Shown here: positions 20,155 to 32,126 of the stretch, piece after piece | How positions within the stretch are numbered: the first letter of the stretch is position 1 | Layout of the letters: every line of letters starts with the position of its first letter | DNA from: Vibrio sp. 05-20-BW147 | GTDB lineage: Bacteria; Pseudomonadota; Gammaproteobacteria; Enterobacterales; Vibrionaceae | Direction: 5' to 3' | Length of the DNA: 64,000 nt | Assembly (NCBI RefSeq): GCF_013369385.1 | Contig: NZ_SZTO01000003.1 | Span: 280,290 to 344,289 of the forward strand | Made by a program: the position numbers and the translations under genes | The notes under the pieces: generated by a model | Seen by the model: the letters and a program-made list of their open reading frames with translations, nothing else | Told to the model about the DNA's origin: nothing | The model's database searches: none

Positions 20155-21433
20155 CGTTTTCTTCCTCGTTGATGATTTCGACAAACGCACCTGCTCGAAG
20201 CTCTTGCATCCAAGCGCCGACTTCCTCGTTGAATTTACGATTAAAGAGGATGCGATAGGCCTTATTTTTCATCGCAGAGTCGGTGCGGTCGACTTCACGG
20301 CGGTCAAGCACTTCAACAATATGCCAGCCATGCACGGTCTTAAAGGGCTCGCTAATAGTGCCAACGGCCAAGGTTTCAACTTGATGTTTAAACTCCGGCA
20401 CATACAAATCAGGAGTTTGATAGCCCAACTCACCGTCTTGCGCTGCTGAGCCAGGGTCTTGGCTGTATTGCTGCGCCAATTCACCAAAGGTTGCTTCGCC
20501 TGCGCGAATTCGACGGATAAACTCATTCAGTTCGCGCTGAGCACCTTCATCGCTCAAAATGACCGTTGGTTTTAACAGAATATGTCGTGCATTCACTTCT
20601 GTGACAGCGACCGTCTCTAAGCCTTTCACGTCTTCGATTTTGAGAATGTGAAAGCCGACACCACTGCGGAATGGGCCAATGATGCTGCCTTTGTTCTGCA
20701 TTTTAATTTGATCGGCAAAAATGGTTGGCATCTCTTCTTTACGCATCCAACCCCAATCACCACCTTGCAGTGCTTTAGGTCCTTTGGAATAAGTGTATGC
20801 CATGGTGCTGAAATCCGCGCCACTATTCAGTTTATCGACCAGTTCTTTTGCTTGTGCTTCCAGTGCTGACTTATCTTGGCCTTCAGTAAATCGCAGCTGG
20901 ATGTGGCCAATGCGGTACTCAACGCTGGCATTGGTTTCTTTTGCAAGTAGCTCAGCCAGATTATCGACTTCTGCTGGAAGAATGTTAATTCGACGACGAA
21001 CTAACGCATTGCGTGCTTCGGATGCCGCCATTTCTTTACGGATCTGCTCGCGAAATTCAGCGTAGCTAACACCTTCACTTACGATTGAAGCAGACAGTTC
21101 TTCTATGGATTGCTTGTTGTTGCGTGCAATCTCTTCAATCGCTTGATTGAGGCGAGTGTCATCAATTCGTACGCCGATACGATCGGCTTCTTGTGTTTGC
21201 AGTGTATCTAGGATCAATTTGTCGACGATTTGTTCGTGCAGCACTTCAGCGTCGGGCAGAGCTTGGCCGCTTTTTTTCGCATTTGCGCGCAAGGTTTTGG
21301 TGGCGGTGTTGATGTCACTTTGTAGGATAACGCCATCGTTCACAATCACAGCGACTTTATCGAGCTCAACAGGCGCGGAAATGGCACTGCTTGTGACAAA
21401 CATGCCAAGTAAAAGGGTTTTCCAAACGTTCAT
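20147..21433 (-). CDS. surA: SurA, periplasmic chaperone and peptidyl-prolyl isomerase
   Basis: Main periplasmic chaperone for outer-membrane proteins on the way to BamA. ATG at 21433 gives [20 protein letters not shown] as signal peptide and 428 residues in total, equal to E. coli SurA. The N-terminal chaperone module is followed by two parvulin domains (around [13 protein letters not shown] with GVGFHILKI, and [11 protein letters not shown] with [12 protein letters not shown]). It directly follows lptD, one of its best-known clients. Confidence 0.97.
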   Translation of the reverse strand: MNVWKTLLLGMFVTSSAISAPVELDKVAVIVNDGVILQSDINTATKTLRANAKKSGQALPDAEVLHEQIVDKLILDTLQTQEADRIGVRIDDTRLNQAIEEIARNNKQSIEELSASIVSEGVSYAEFREQIRKEMAASEARNALVRRRINILPAEVDNLAELLAKETNASVEYRIGHIQLRFTEGQDKSALEAQAKELVDKLNSGADFSTMAYTYSKGPKALQGGDWGWMRKEEMPTIFADQIKMQNKGSIIGPFRSGVGFHILKIEDVKGLETVAVTEVNARHILLKPTVILSDEGAQRELNEFIRRIRAGEATFGELAQQYSQDPGSAAQDGELGYQTPDLYVPEFKHQVETLAVGTISEPFKTVHGWHIVEVLDRREVDRTDSAMKNKAYRILFNRKFNEEVGAWMQELRAGAFVEIINEEENDG

Positions 21434-21487
21434 TTTGTAATCCATGTAAACCATTGTTTTGTTTTTTTGATATGAGATCAAAAAGCA

Positions 21488-23818
21488 CTAATTATTCAGA
21501 TAGAATGGGCGACCATAAGTGATCGCGTTATCTGAGCTATCTAGCTCTTTTGCGGCGGTATCGGCTTTGTTTTTCGTTGCAAAACCTTGAATGCCAAAGT
21601 TAACACTGATGTTGGTATCGTAAACAGGCTCATTGTTGTCCCCACCGACAACGTCATTACGCCATTTCACTAACTGATTGGTGTAGGTGAAGCCGATGTA
21701 CCAACAGTCTGATTGGTAACGCAAACTGGCCATCCATTCCAAATCGATCTCTTCGGTCAAATCGTAGTAGTACTGACCGCTAGCGGACCAATGACGGTTA
21801 ATGTTGTATGCACCGACGATACCTGCTTGAGAAATGCCCTTGCGAGTCACTTTGTCGAGCTCTTCAAAACTGATGGTGTCTTCAATATAGTCTTTAGTGA
21901 CATAGCGATAGTTGCCTTGAATAAAGCCATCGGCAAACTGGTACTCCAAGGTGCTGTTGGCCAACTGCATTTGATTCAAGTCGATATCGTACTGGATACC
22001 ACCATGGTAAAACAGGTAGTCATCGTAGTTGAAATCGGTTTCGACGGCCCATGATGAATAATTTGAGGTTTCTTCTTTGTTTCCTGTGAGCTTGGTCTTC
22101 TTGTCGATGTAATAGATCTGACCAAAAGAGATGTTCAAGCGCTCTTTATGTTCATCGTCAAAGAAACGAGTGCTTGCCCCGTAGCTCAGTTGATTCGCGG
22201 AAGCAATTTTATCGATACCACTGTATTTTCGGCTGCGAAAGAGCCCATAGTAGTCAGTTTGCAGCAGCGTCGTATCGTAGTTATAGATAGTATCTTGCTG
22301 CTCTTCTGGAATGTAGAGATACTGAAGTTGAGGCTCTAGGCTTTGCGTATAGCCCTCAAATAACTGAGCTTCTCGCTCTAGGTAGAGACGAGCATGGGAA
22401 CGATATTCTGGAAGCACACGTGTAATCTTTTCGTCAAGTGTCGCTTTTAAATCGGCATCGGTTAATTGTTCCAAATCTTGCTCGTAGTAAGTCGCCAGCA
22501 GACGAGCTTCAGTGGTCCACGTTGCCCAACTGGTCGAAAGGGGCACGATAAGACTTGGCTCTACGTGGGCACGCAATGCGTTTGGTTTGGATTTGTCTTT
22601 GGTATTGAACTCTGTGAGCTCGCTTTTCAAATCAAAGTTTAAGTAGTTGCCAAACAGAGGAGTGTAGTAGTTGAACTTCATCTGTGGCAGCAAACGATAA
22701 GGTTGATTGTTGTCTGGCAATAAAACTTGGAAGTCACGTACTTGCAACGACATATCCCAATGCTCAGAACGGTAGGCTACCTTTCCTTGTTGCAAAAGTT
22801 GTCCATCTTCGCGGTTACCAAGATCCGAACTCAAATCACGGAAGTAGTCGATATCACTCACTTGCGAGTAATCAAGTGAGACTAACCACTGTTTATTGAT
22901 GATGCCGTCATGTTTGTATTGATAACCCCAGCGGTTTTGCTCTTGATATTTATCGTCGCCGGGCAAGTACTCCCCTTTAAGCTCGCCGGCTCCCCAACCA
23001 TCGGTGAGATAACGAAAATCAGCATCTTGCTTCACGCCACGCTGCTGCATATAGAGCGTAGTCAGCGTTAAATCGTAGTTTGGGGCGATGTTCCAATAAA
23101 AAGGAACCTCAATCTCTAGGCCATCGCTTGAACCATACGATACCGAGGGGAAAAGAAAACCTGTTTTGCGTGTGTTCCCAATGGGTAGGGTTAAATAGGG
23201 AGCGTAAAAAACGGGTACATCCAAGACCTCAAATCTTGGATGATAGAAAGTGGCGGTCTCTTCATCTTGGTCTACTTCAATTTTCGAGGCGACCAATCGC
23301 CACGAATTGTCATCGGCTGGACAGGAGGTAATGGAGCCATCTTCTAATTCGTATACCGCTTGACCGGTTTTTGCAATATAAGCGGCTTGACCGCGGCCTT
23401 GCTGGCAAATAAATTGGTACTCAGTGTTTTCAAGCGCAAAAGTCTCGTCGGTCATGTTGTTCGTGATCTTGCTAGAACTCGCTTTGACTTCGCCATCATT
23501 GAAGGTGACATTGCCTTCTGCCACGACAATATTATCTTGTTGGTGTAGGGTAACCGACTGTGCAGTAATTTTTTTATTACCTTGGATGACTTCAACATCA
23601 CCGGAATAGACGGCTTTATCTCCATTGATGGCTTGTAAATTGTCCGCTTGAATTACGATTTCAGCATTTGCATCATTTTCTTCCGATTGGACCAAACATT
23701 GATCGGTGGTGGGCATTTTTTGCGCACTGTTGTTTTGTGTCGCTTCAGCTTGAGCGTTGGAGGCAAACAGGGCGGTCGCTATGGAAGCCGCTAAAAATGT
23801 CCGAGAGAAATGTTGCAT
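21488..23818 (-). CDS. lptD: LptD, outer-membrane LPS assembly protein
   Basis: Beta-barrel that, with lipoprotein LptE, inserts lipopolysaccharide into the outer leaflet. 776 residues: signal peptide to about residue 24 (SNAQA), an N-terminal OstA/LptA-like beta-jellyroll (about residues 50-170), then the large C-terminal barrel. Four cysteines are visible (Cys41; FICQQ; TSCPA; SDCWY); E. coli LptD also has four but its last two are adjacent, so the disulfide pairing may differ here. First gene of the minus-strand operon, divergent from djlA. Confidence 0.96.
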   Translation of the reverse strand: MQHFSRTFLAASIATALFASNAQAEATQNNSAQKMPTTDQCLVQSEENDANAEIVIQADNLQAINGDKAVYSGDVEVIQGNKKITAQSVTLHQQDNIVVAEGNVTFNDGEVKASSSKITNNMTDETFALENTEYQFICQQGRGQAAYIAKTGQAVYELEDGSITSCPADDNSWRLVASKIEVDQDEETATFYHPRFEVLDVPVFYAPYLTLPIGNTRKTGFLFPSVSYGSSDGLEIEVPFYWNIAPNYDLTLTTLYMQQRGVKQDADFRYLTDGWGAGELKGEYLPGDDKYQEQNRWGYQYKHDGIINKQWLVSLDYSQVSDIDYFRDLSSDLGNREDGQLLQQGKVAYRSEHWDMSLQVRDFQVLLPDNNQPYRLLPQMKFNYYTPLFGNYLNFDLKSELTEFNTKDKSKPNALRAHVEPSLIVPLSTSWATWTTEARLLATYYEQDLEQLTDADLKATLDEKITRVLPEYRSHARLYLEREAQLFEGYTQSLEPQLQYLYIPEEQQDTIYNYDTTLLQTDYYGLFRSRKYSGIDKIASANQLSYGASTRFFDDEHKERLNISFGQIYYIDKKTKLTGNKEETSNYSSWAVETDFNYDDYLFYHGGIQYDIDLNQMQLANSTLEYQFADGFIQGNYRYVTKDYIEDTISFEELDKVTRKGISQAGIVGAYNINRHWSASGQYYYDLTEEIDLEWMASLRYQSDCWYIGFTYTNQLVKWRNDVVGGDNNEPVYDTNISVNFGIQGFATKNKADTAAKELDSSDNAITYGRPFYLNN

Positions 23819-23965
23819 TAAAGGAACTACCCTATGTCACTGCTGTGCTTTGGCACTATGGTGGTCGTGGTGAAAAAATGATTGCCTTATCATAAAGGAA
23901 ATCCGTGCTTCCAGCACTATATGACCGTCACTGACGGGAAAAATTCATAGATTGAGAACTCACAA

Positions 23966-24829
23966 ATGCAGATTTTTGGCAAAATTCTTGGTGTCTTTTT
24001 TGGTTTTTTGTTCGGCGGGGTGTTTGGTGCGCTGTTCGGTTTATTTCTTGGACACCAGTTTGATAAAGCGAGGCGATTGAGTCAAGCGGGCTTTAAAACC
24101 GCAGGTTTTGGCCAAGGACCAAGCCAAACGCAGCGACAGGAAGAATTTTTTAAGTCCGCGTTTGCGGTGATGGGGCATGTGGCAAAAGCCAAAGGCCAGG
24201 TCACTAAAGAGGAGATCCAACTCGCCAGTGCGATGATGGATCGAATGAGTTTACACGGTGAGCAGCGCAGGGCTGCACAAGAGGCATTTCGTGCAGGAAA
24301 AGAGCGAGATTTTCCGTTAGAACAAGTGCTTGAAAGGGTAAAAATCGCCACTAGTGGCCGTTTTGATTTATTGCAGTTTTTTTTAGAACTGCAGATCTCT
24401 GCGGCTTTTGCTGATGGTGATGTACACCCGAGTGAGCGTAATGTTTTACACAAAATTGCGCGAGGTTTAGGCTTTTCGTCGGAGCAGTTGGAGCGGCGCT
24501 TGCAAATGCAAGAAGCGGCCTTTCGTTTCCAACGTCAAGGTGGGTTTGGTGGGCACCAGCAGCAGTCTAATCACTCTTCCTCTCACGGAGGTTGGCAGCA
24601 AGCTTCATCGATGGATCGCCTAGCAGATGCGTACAAGATCTTAGGTGTGGATGCTGATGCTGATGGAAAAGAAGTGAAGCGAGCTTATCGGAAGTTAATG
24701 AACGAGCATCACCCAGACAAACTGATGGCCAAAGGCCTACCGCCAGAAATGATGAACGTGGCAAAAGAAAAATCACAAGAAATTCAGAGTGCCTATGACC
24801 TGATTAAAAGAGAAAAAGGTTTTAAATAG
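23966..24829 (+). CDS. djlA: DjlA, membrane-anchored DnaJ-like co-chaperone
   Basis: Type III J-domain protein that stimulates DnaK at the inner membrane. Residues 5-30 form one glycine-rich membrane helix (GFLFGGVFGALFGLFLG). A central TerB-like helical domain follows (about 55-190), then a Gln/His/Ser linker, then the C-terminal J domain (about 222-287) with the essential HPD in NEHHPDK. Its place beside lptD is conserved. Confidence 0.95.
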   Translation: MQIFGKILGVFFGFLFGGVFGALFGLFLGHQFDKARRLSQAGFKTAGFGQGPSQTQRQEEFFKSAFAVMGHVAKAKGQVTKEEIQLASAMMDRMSLHGEQRRAAQEAFRAGKERDFPLEQVLERVKIATSGRFDLLQFFLELQISAAFADGDVHPSERNVLHKIARGLGFSSEQLERRLQMQEAAFRFQRQGGFGGHQQQSNHSSSHGGWQQASSMDRLADAYKILGVDADADGKEVKRAYRKLMNEHHPDKLMAKGLPPEMMNVAKEKSQEIQSAYDLIKREKGFK

Positions 24830-24925
24830 TTATGGAGCAGGCAGAGGATCTTATCGATCTTTGAAGACGAGAAAGCTTTTTTGCTAGGCGTTTGGAACAA
24901 GTGGAAGAATCCGTTCTCAGAACAA

Positions 24926-24960
24926 AAAAATCCGAGCACATTGAGGTTGCTCGGATTTTT
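24926..24960. terminator. Bidirectional terminator between djlA and aphA
   Basis: AATCCGAGCA / TGCTCGGATT stem with A tract on the left and T tract on the right, so it can end both converging genes. Confidence 0.85.
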
Positions 24961-24997
24961 CATTAGATGCTACTACGACTAAAATGAGTGGGTTTGA

Positions 24998-25537
24998 TTA
25001 ATCAATAAGATTAAGCTCAGCCAGCACTTCTTCTGCCCAGCGTACCCAAGCTTCACGCATCATCAAATTACGGCGCAAGGTGAGGCGCTCTAGGCGGCCT
25101 TGCTTATCCAGTGTCGATGGTGTCGCGTAGTAAGCGGCTTCAATTTCTTTGTAGTGTGAGACAAGCTTGCGAGACTCTTCAACCAGTTCACCGAGTTGTA
25201 AGCGGTAAGGTGCAGAGGGTTGTACTGAGCAGGCCATCAGTTTTGCTGAAAACTCGTCGCGTACAGTTGGGTGGGCTGTCGGTTGATCAAACCACTCACC
25301 TAATGCTGAGCGTCCAGCGTCAGTAATTGAATAAACTTTGCGATCCGGCTTGCCTTCTTGCGGTTCCAATACACAAGTTACCAGCTCTTTCTCTGCCATT
25401 TTATTCAGCTCACGGTACACCTGTTGGTGACTTGCTTTCCAAAAGTAGCCGATAGAAGCGGAGAATTCTTTAGTGATATCGTAACCGGTCGCATCACGAG
25501 TGCTTAAAACGGTTAGAATTACGTGTGGTAATGACAT
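24998..25537 (-). CDS. aphA: AphA, low-cell-density quorum-sensing regulator (PadR family)
   Basis: Winged-helix transcription factor of the PadR family; in vibrios it is the master regulator at low cell density, opposing LuxR/HapR, and in V. cholerae it activates tcpPH with AphB. ATG at 25537 gives MSLPHVILTVLSTRDATGYDI and 179 residues, matching known AphA; a longer frame upstream adds 24 unsupported residues. The N-terminal DNA-binding domain (1-90) and C-terminal antiparallel coiled-coil (about 95-175) are both complete. Expression is normally controlled by Qrr sRNAs and LuxR/HapR. Confidence 0.96.
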   Translation of the reverse strand: MSLPHVILTVLSTRDATGYDITKEFSASIGYFWKASHQQVYRELNKMAEKELVTCVLEPQEGKPDRKVYSITDAGRSALGEWFDQPTAHPTVRDEFSAKLMACSVQPSAPYRLQLGELVEESRKLVSHYKEIEAAYYATPSTLDKQGRLERLTLRRNLMMREAWVRWAEEVLAELNLID

Positions 25538-26106
25538 GTCTTCAATCCAAATGGTCAATAAACTTATGAACAAGCTGCCTGCACGGCGTTTACATTCTTG
25601 TTGATGCAATTTGTTTATGTGCAGTCAGCACCAACAATGTTGGTCCTGTCACCTTTAAAGCCGTTTATCACCTAGGGTGGATGGAGCGATTCCATCAGGC
25701 TGCAGAAATAATATTTTGATGTGTGATCCGCAGCGGATGAGTAGTATATCTAAATAATAAGCATAAAGTGGAATAGCAGGACAATATTACCCAAAAAACT
25801 AACAAAATGCTCAATAGTGATATTTGGTAGAATAAAGTGCTTTTAATGTGCGTCATTTGGTTTTTAATCTAGCTTTATATTCTAGTTTTTTGTTGTTGCG
25901 CTTACATGGTGATGGTGATCTGGAGCACAGAATGAGTAATTTTTATAAAATGCCAGCAAGGATGAATCGTGGCTGAAATGAGTCCTTGAAACGCCTGATG
26001 TTGCTTTCCGCTTATTAAGAGAAGTGAGGAGAGAATGTCAGTTGCAAGAGGAAAAAGGGCATGAGGCCATTGAAGAGTGAGAGTGGTATTGGATGGGCTC
26101 TGAAAC
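25538..26106. other. Gene-free 570-bp region upstream of aphA
   Basis: No convincing coding sequence on either strand. It should hold the aphA promoter and 5' UTR. A 15-bp perfect palindrome, ACCAACA-A-TGTTGGT (25630-25644), lies in the presumed leader. 25740-25900 is A+T-rich and promoter-like. The 22-bp stretch 25552-25573 resembles the LuxR/HapR operator consensus at 15 of 22 positions, which is weak. The part beyond 25900 shows nothing recognisable. Confidence 0.5.
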
Positions 26107-26138
26107 AAAAAGAGCTGGCGTCAGTCGCCAGCTCTTTT
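26107..26138. terminator. Terminator after ppc
   Basis: AGAGCTGGCG-TCAGT-CGCCAGCTCT with A/T tracts on both sides; in position to end ppc (minus). Confidence 0.9.
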
Positions 26139-26152
26139 ACGTCTCAATGAAC

Positions 26153-28786
26153 TTAACCTGTGTTACGCATACCTGCGGCGATACCCGCGATGGTCACCAT
26201 CAACGCTTCTTCAAGCGCTTCCGATACCACGCCTGCTTGACGAGTGCGGTAAAGCAGTTCTGCTTGAAGCATATTCAACGGTTCGATGTAGATATTACGT
26301 AGTCGAATAGACTCTTGACCCCAAGGATCGCTTTGCATCAAGTTCTCGTTGTTTTCGACGTTAAGCACGGCTTTGATGTCGCTTTGCAGCTGCTCACGTA
26401 AACGATCACCAAGGGGTAGCAGCGATTTGTCGGCGAGACGTTCATCATAGTAACGAGAAATCTCACTGTTACACTTGAGGTACACCATCTCAAGCATGCC
26501 CAAACGCGTGGAGAAAAATGGCCATTCACGGCACATTTCTTCTAAAAGTGCTTGATGGCCTTTGTCAATCGAGTACTGAATCGCTTCACCAGCACCTAAC
26601 CACGCAGGCAATAGTAAGCGGTTTTGGCTCCAAGAGAAAATCCAAGGAATTGCACGTAGGCTTTCCACGCCACCATTTGGGTTGCGCTTGGCAGGGCGAG
26701 AGCCTAGTGGCAGTTTACCCAACTCCAGCTCAGGTGTTGCTTGGCGGAAGTAAGGGACAAAGTCTGGCTCACCACGAACCACACTTCGGTAGGCTTCACA
26801 GCTTACTTGCGACAGCACTTCCATCAGATCGCGCCACTCTTGTTTTGGCTCTGGTGGTGGCAGCAAGTTGGCTTCAAGGATCGCACTGGCGTACATGTTG
26901 AAGCTGTTAACAGCCACATCAGGCAAACCGAGTTTGAAGCGAATCATCTCACCCTGTTCGGTTACGCGTAGGCCGCCTTTCAAGCTCTTTGGTGGTTGAG
27001 ACAGCAGTGCTGCATGTGCCGGAGCACCGCCACGACCAATGGTACCGCCACGGCCATGGAATAAGGTCAGCTCAATGCCTTCTTGTTCAGCGACGTTCAC
27101 TAAGGCTTCCATCGCATGGTATTGAGCCCAGCCTGCCGCCATTACGCCGGCGTCTTTTGCTGAGTCGGAATAACCGATCATCACCATTTGATGGTTTTGA
27201 ATAAAGCCACGATAGAGGTCAATGCTCATCAATTGTTTGATCACCGCTTCGGCGTTGTTTAGATCGTCGAGCGTTTCAAACAGCGGGCAAACGTCCATGC
27301 GATAAGGGCAGCCTGATTCTTGCAGCAGTAGATGCACCGCGAGTACATCAGAGGCTGTTTTGGCCATCGAGATGACGTAAGCACCAAACGCTTCACGGGA
27401 TTGCGCGGCAATGATTTTGCACGTATCGAGCACTTCTTTGACTGGCTCTGAAGGTTGCCAATCACGTGGTAGTAGAGGGCGCTTCGATGACAGTTCATTG
27501 GTCAAGAAAGCGATTTTGTCTTGTTCACTCCAGTGATTGTAATCACCAATGCCTAAGTAACGTGTCAGCTCTGAAAGGACATCAGCATGACGGGTGCTTT
27601 CTTGACGAATGTCCAAGCGAACCAGATGTACACCAAACGCTTTGACGCGACGCAGTGTATCGAGTAGCGAGCCTTCGGCGATCATGCTCATGCCACATTC
27701 GCGTAGTGACTGATAACAAGCGAAAAGAGGATCCCAAAGTTGCTCAACACTTTGCAGCGGCGCTTTTACTGCCAGCTTCTGGCCGTTAATTTTCGCATCC
27801 AGGATATCTTTGGTATCACTCAGCAGCGTGCGCAGTTGTTTCAGGATGGCACGATAAGGCTCGTGTTCATCTTCACCTGCCAATTGACGAACGGTGTCGT
27901 TGCACTTGGTCATTGACAGCTCGCTGATCAACTCATTGATGTCTTTGAGGTAAAGATCCGCCGCTTTCCAGCGCGAGAGCAGCAACACTTCACGTGTCAC
28001 AGTATGGGTCACAAACGGGTTGCCATCTCGGTCACCACCCATCCAAGATGAGAAATGAACAGGGCGAGCATCAATTGGCAAGCCTTGGTCTAGATAGTCT
28101 TTGAGCTTTTCATCAAGCTCGCGTAGAAAATCTGGCACTGCTTCCCAGAGTGAATTTTCCACCACGGCAAACCCCCACTTCGCTTCATCGAGTGGTGTTG
28201 GGCGCTGTTTGCGAATCACGTCGGAGTGCCAGCTTTGTGCGATAAGTTGCTCGAGGCGTTTTTCTGTCTTGTGGCGCTCTTTGTAAGAAAGATCGCTCAG
28301 CTCTAACTTAGACAGGCATTCGTTGATTTTGACCAGTTTATTGATCATGGTGCGGCGCGTGATTTCCGTCGGGTGCGCAGTCAGCACCAGTTCAATGTTC
28401 AATTCACGAATCGCTTGGGCGGTATCGAGTTTATTGATGCCGTTTTGACCAAGCTTAGCAAACAGCGTATTGATCGCATCCGGCTCACACACGTGTGCAT
28501 CGCAATGGCGAGAGATGGTGTGGTATTGCTCGGCAATGTTGGTCAAATTCAGAAATTGGTTAAAAGCGCGAGCCACCGGGGTGAGCTGCTCATCTGGCAG
28601 GCTTTTGATTTCTTCAATCAGGTTGTTACGATCAGCCTGATTGCCTGCGCGGGCAGATTTGGAGAGCTTACGAATGGTCTCCACCTTCTCTAAGATTTCG
28701 TCGCCATGGGCTTCTTGAATGGTGTTACCCAATAAGTGCCCCAACATGCTGACATTACTCTTGAGCGCGGCGTATTTCTCGTTCAT
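26153..28786 (-). CDS. ppc: Phosphoenolpyruvate carboxylase
   Basis: Anaplerotic enzyme carboxylating PEP to oxaloacetate. With ATG at 28786 the protein starts [20 protein letters not shown] and has 877 residues, close to E. coli Ppc (883). The catalytic histidine is in [13 protein letters not shown], the glycine-rich loop is [14 protein letters not shown], and the invariant C-terminal RNTG is intact. It lies between aphA and the arginine genes. Confidence 0.98.
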   Translation of the reverse strand: MNEKYAALKSNVSMLGHLLGNTIQEAHGDEILEKVETIRKLSKSARAGNQADRNNLIEEIKSLPDEQLTPVARAFNQFLNLTNIAEQYHTISRHCDAHVCEPDAINTLFAKLGQNGINKLDTAQAIRELNIELVLTAHPTEITRRTMINKLVKINECLSKLELSDLSYKERHKTEKRLEQLIAQSWHSDVIRKQRPTPLDEAKWGFAVVENSLWEAVPDFLRELDEKLKDYLDQGLPIDARPVHFSSWMGGDRDGNPFVTHTVTREVLLLSRWKAADLYLKDINELISELSMTKCNDTVRQLAGEDEHEPYRAILKQLRTLLSDTKDILDAKINGQKLAVKAPLQSVEQLWDPLFACYQSLRECGMSMIAEGSLLDTLRRVKAFGVHLVRLDIRQESTRHADVLSELTRYLGIGDYNHWSEQDKIAFLTNELSSKRPLLPRDWQPSEPVKEVLDTCKIIAAQSREAFGAYVISMAKTASDVLAVHLLLQESGCPYRMDVCPLFETLDDLNNAEAVIKQLMSIDLYRGFIQNHQMVMIGYSDSAKDAGVMAAGWAQYHAMEALVNVAEQEGIELTLFHGRGGTIGRGGAPAHAALLSQPPKSLKGGLRVTEQGEMIRFKLGLPDVAVNSFNMYASAILEANLLPPPEPKQEWRDLMEVLSQVSCEAYRSVVRGEPDFVPYFRQATPELELGKLPLGSRPAKRNPNGGVESLRAIPWIFSWSQNRLLLPAWLGAGEAIQYSIDKGHQALLEEMCREWPFFSTRLGMLEMVYLKCNSEISRYYDERLADKSLLPLGDRLREQLQSDIKAVLNVENNENLMQSDPWGQESIRLRNIYIEPLNMLQAELLYRTRQAGVVSEALEEALMVTIAGIAAGMRNTG

Positions 28787-28969
28787 TGTCATCCTGCCTC
28801 GTAAAAAAATTACATCCATTGTTCCTTGTTAAGCCACCAATCTAGCGAAATTTAATATATTTAGTCAAATAAAGCAGACTAAGTTTGCAAATATTCGCTC
28901 GCTGTTCTGACTTAAAGCAAAGTATTGCTTTGTAAATAAACGATATTGAAAATTTATTACAATTTATAA

Positions 28970-28996
28970 GGCAGAGTGGCGCAAGGCAACTCTGCC
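28970..28996 (-). terminator. Probable terminator after argE
   Basis: GGCAGAGT / ACTCTGCC stem ten bases past the argE stop, followed on the minus strand by TTATAAATTG. The U tract is interrupted, so efficiency is uncertain. Confidence 0.6.
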
Positions 28997-29005
28997 GATA
29001 TGCAA

Positions 29006-30142
29006 CTAAAAACAGTATTTGCGCATTGCTTTACTGAGCACGTCAATCGTCGGGTCGATAAAGTCAAACGCCAAGAACTCATCGGGTTGGTGAGCTTGGT
29101 CGATAGAGCCTGGGCCCAGCACCAGTGTGGGGCAGAGCTGCTGCAAAAATGGCGCTTCGGTACAGTAGTTCACGGTTTGTGATGGTGTACCACAGAGATC
29201 TTCTATGCCATGAATAAATGGATGATCATGTTGGCACTCGTAACCAGGGATTGGCTCGTGCAGCGGTACGATCTCAATCCGTCCCGGCCATTTTGCTTGC
29301 ACCTCTTTGAGTGCCCCACGCAGCAGATTATCCAAACCGTCGAGACTAATGCCAGGCAGCGGTCTGACGTCATAATGCAATTCACAGCAACCGCAGATGC
29401 GGTTGGCACTATCGCCCCCATGAATATGGCCAAGATTCAGTGTTGGAGAAGGGATCGCAAACCCAGGGTTATGATACTGTTTGATTAACGTATCACGCAG
29501 TTGCATCAGCGCGAACAGGACTTCATGCATGATCTCGATGGCATTGACCCCTAATGATGGATCAGAGGAGTGGCCCGATTTCCCTGTGACTCGCACGACA
29601 TTAGCGACATGGCCTTTGTGCCCACGAACGGGCACTAAACTCGTTGGCTCACCAATGATGCAGTAGTCAGGTTTAAAGGGGGTATGCGCACTAAAGTGGC
29701 GCGCACCGAGCATGGTGGTCTCTTCATCACAGGTCGCCAGCACATAAAGGGGTTTATTTTGTCCTTTCCAATCCATGCGTTTGGCGGCTTCATAAATAAA
29801 AGCAAAAAAGCCTTTCATGTCGGCGGTGCCCAAACCATAGAACTTGTTGTCTTTCTCAGTGAGTTGGTGAGGGTCAAAGCTCCAGCGGCCTTGATCAAAA
29901 GGCACCGTATCACTGTGTCCTGCCAGCAGTAGTCCGCCCTCTCCCTGACCTTTCTGTGCCAATAAATTGTATTTACCTGGTTCGACTTCGGTTACATCCA
30001 CATCAAAGCCCAACGCGGCAAACCAGTCGGAGAGCTTTTCGATCACCGCTTGGTTGCCTTGGTCCCAACTTGGGTCGCTAGAGCTGATGGATGAGGTGGA
30101 AATTAAGCCACGGTAAACATCAAGAAAACTCGGTAATTGCAT
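29006..30142 (-). CDS. argE: ArgE, acetylornithine deacetylase
   Basis: Zinc-dependent M20-family hydrolase that releases ornithine from N-acetylornithine. 378 residues; metal ligands lie in [21 protein letters not shown] and CDEETT, with a later ligand in the C-terminal ALAF-like segment. It is transcribed divergently from argC, an arrangement shared with E. coli, with ARG boxes in the 147-bp gap. Confidence 0.97.
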   Translation of the reverse strand: MQLPSFLDVYRGLISTSSISSSDPSWDQGNQAVIEKLSDWFAALGFDVDVTEVEPGKYNLLAQKGQGEGGLLLAGHSDTVPFDQGRWSFDPHQLTEKDNKFYGLGTADMKGFFAFIYEAAKRMDWKGQNKPLYVLATCDEETTMLGARHFSAHTPFKPDYCIIGEPTSLVPVRGHKGHVANVVRVTGKSGHSSDPSLGVNAIEIMHEVLFALMQLRDTLIKQYHNPGFAIPSPTLNLGHIHGGDSANRICGCCELHYDVRPLPGISLDGLDNLLRGALKEVQAKWPGRIEIVPLHEPIPGYECQHDHPFIHGIEDLCGTPSQTVNYCTEAPFLQQLCPTLVLGPGSIDQAHQPDEFLAFDFIDPTIDVLSKAMRKYCF

Positions 30143-30187
30143 AGATTATTCACTTCCCCTGTTGACAGTTGGGTAACAAAAAGGTAA

Positions 30188-30226
30188 AACACATATTAAC
30201 TCATATTTAATGAATAAAAAATCAAT
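30188..30226. promoter_or_regulatory. ArgR operator (two ARG boxes) between argE and argC
   Basis: Two 18-bp boxes exactly 3 bp apart, the spacing preferred by the ArgR hexamer. The box at 30209-30226, AATGAATAAAAAATCAAT, has one mismatch to WNTGAATWWWWATTCANW. The box at 30188-30205 matches well in its right half only (TTAACTCATA). A further half-site, TATGAAT, begins at 30244. Placement fits repression of both divergent genes. Confidence 0.75.
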
Positions 30227-30289
30227 ATAAAGCAAATTTTAAATATGAATAGTCACTTTTACACTTTCTAAGTTTACGGATGTACTGAG

Positions 30290-31294
30290 ATGTTAAAAAC
30301 CACAATCATAGGTGCCAGCGGTTACACAGGCGCTGAGTTGGCACTGATGGTAGAGAAACACCCTGAGCTCACGCTAGCAGGTTTGTATGTATCCGCCAAT
30401 AGCAGTGATGCCGGCAAGTGTATTTCTCAACTGCATGGCAAACTCGCGGGTGTGATTGAAATGCCCGTGTTGCCGCTAACGGATCCGCTCGGGGTAGCCC
30501 AAGACTCTGATGTGATTTTTTTGGCGACGGCACATGAAGTCAGCCATGACCTTGCTCCGCTCTTTTTGCAGCAAGGTTGTCAGGTGTTTGATCTCTCAGG
30601 TGCATTCCGTGTGAAAGGCGATGATTTCTATACTCAGTTTTACGGTTTTGCACACCAGCACAGTGAGTGGTTGGACAAAGCGGCATATGGTTTGGCTGAG
30701 TGGAATGAAGAAGCCATTAAAGCCAGTCAATTGGTGGCGGTTGCTGGGTGTTACACCACTGCGGCACAATTGGCAATTAAGCCGCTGCTGGTCTCTCAGT
30801 TAGTGGATACCAATCAATGGCCAGTGATTAATGCAACCAGTGGTGTTTCTGGTGCAGGTCGCAAAGCGTCGATGACCAATAGCTTTTGTGAAGTCAGCTT
30901 ACAACCTTATGGCATTTTTAATCACAGACACCAACCGGAAATCGTTCACCATCTTGGTTGTGATGTGATCTTCACGCCTCACCTTGGCAACTTCAAACGT
31001 GGCATTTTGGCGACGATTACTATGAAGTTGCAGGATGGTGTGACGAAAGAACAAGTCGCGCACGCTTTTGCGCAAGCCTATGACAGAAAACCTGCGGTGC
31101 GCCTTAAAGGGGATGTTATCCCACGCATTCAGGATGTCGAATTTACCCCATTCTGCGATCTTGGCTGGAAGGTTCAAGGTCAACACATCATCGTGATTTC
31201 GGCCATTGATAACCTATTAAAAGGGGCATCGAGCCAAGCGATGCAGTGCCTAAATATTCATTACGGTTTTTCACCACTAACAGCCTTGCTGTAA
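30290..31294 (+). CDS. argC: ArgC, N-acetyl-gamma-glutamyl-phosphate reductase
   Basis: NADPH-dependent third enzyme of arginine synthesis. 334 residues; Rossmann start [15 protein letters not shown], active-site cysteine in [12 protein letters not shown], and HRHQPEI near the substrate site. First gene of the argC-argB-argG set and directly downstream of the ArgR operator. Confidence 0.98.
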   Translation: MLKTTIIGASGYTGAELALMVEKHPELTLAGLYVSANSSDAGKCISQLHGKLAGVIEMPVLPLTDPLGVAQDSDVIFLATAHEVSHDLAPLFLQQGCQVFDLSGAFRVKGDDFYTQFYGFAHQHSEWLDKAAYGLAEWNEEAIKASQLVAVAGCYTTAAQLAIKPLLVSQLVDTNQWPVINATSGVSGAGRKASMTNSFCEVSLQPYGIFNHRHQPEIVHHLGCDVIFTPHLGNFKRGILATITMKLQDGVTKEQVAHAFAQAYDRKPAVRLKGDVIPRIQDVEFTPFCDLGWKVQGQHIIVISAIDNLLKGASSQAMQCLNIHYGFSPLTALL

Positions 31295-31316
31295 CGCTTT
31301 GGGTAAGGAAAAGAAG

Positions 31317-32108
31317 ATGACACAACCAAGCTTAAATCCTCTTGTAATCAAATTAGGTGGTGCGGCGCTATCGTGCAGCCAAACCTTGAGCCAACTATTT
31401 GGAGCCATTGCCAGCTACCAACAAAAAGAGCAGCGACAAATCGTGATTGTGCACGGTGGCGGTTACCTAGTGGATGAGCTGATGGAAAAGTTACAACTTC
31501 CGACAGTGAAGAAAAACGGTTTACGTGTAACACCTTACGATCAAATTCCGCTGATTGCAGGCGCGCTCGCAGGGACTGCGAACAAATTGCTACAAGGACA
31601 AGCGATGGCGGATGGTCTGAATGCCATTGGATTAAGCCTTGCCGACGGTGGCTTATGTCAGGTTGAAGAGTTGGATCCAGAGCTCGGAGCGGTAGGCAAA
31701 GCGACGCCTGGGGATTCAAGCCTGTTGCAAACGATTTTGAACGCAGGTGCCTTACCGATCATCAGCTCAATTGGTTTAACAGCGCAGGGGCAGCTCATGA
31801 ACGTCAACGCTGATCAAGCTGCTGTTGCAGTGGCTGGGGCATTAGATGCGCAACTGGTCCTTCTGTCTGATGTGAGTGGTGTGCTTGATGGCAAAGGGCA
31901 CTTAATTAAGAGCTTAAACCAACAAGAAGCCGATGCCTTGATTGCCGGTAAGGTGATTACCGATGGCATGATTGTCAAAGTCCAAGCTGCCTTAGAAGCC
32001 GCAAACGATTTAGGGCGAGCGATTGAAGTCGCAACCTGGCGCTATCCAGAAAATCTGGAAAAACTGTTTGCCGGAGAAAGTATCGGGACCCAGTTCTTAC
32101 CTGCATAA
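31317..32108 (+). CDS. argB: ArgB, acetylglutamate kinase
   Basis: Phosphorylates N-acetylglutamate. With ATG at 31317 (AAGGAAAAG upstream) the protein has 263 residues, near the E. coli length of 258. Amino-acid-kinase motifs [19 protein letters not shown] and [12 protein letters not shown] are present. There is no N-terminal helix of the arginine-inhibited type, so feedback by arginine is not expected at this step. Confidence 0.97.
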   Translation: MTQPSLNPLVIKLGGAALSCSQTLSQLFGAIASYQQKEQRQIVIVHGGGYLVDELMEKLQLPTVKKNGLRVTPYDQIPLIAGALAGTANKLLQGQAMADGLNAIGLSLADGGLCQVEELDPELGAVGKATPGDSSLLQTILNAGALPIISSIGLTAQGQLMNVNADQAAVAVAGALDAQLVLLSDVSGVLDGKGHLIKSLNQQEADALIAGKVITDGMIVKVQAALEAANDLGRAIEVATWRYPENLEKLFAGESIGTQFLPA

Positions 32109-32126
32109 CTATTTGAATGAAACAGC

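Noticed and set aside
25865..25890. Two CTAG tetramers 13 bp apart with a TTCTAGTTTT segment
   Set aside because: It matches one array unit, but there is no tandem repetition; too short to call a third array.
25902..26108. 68-codon open frame in the aphA-ppc gap (minus strand)
   Set aside because: No ribosome binding site or protein-like composition; overlaps the ppc terminator. Treated as chance.
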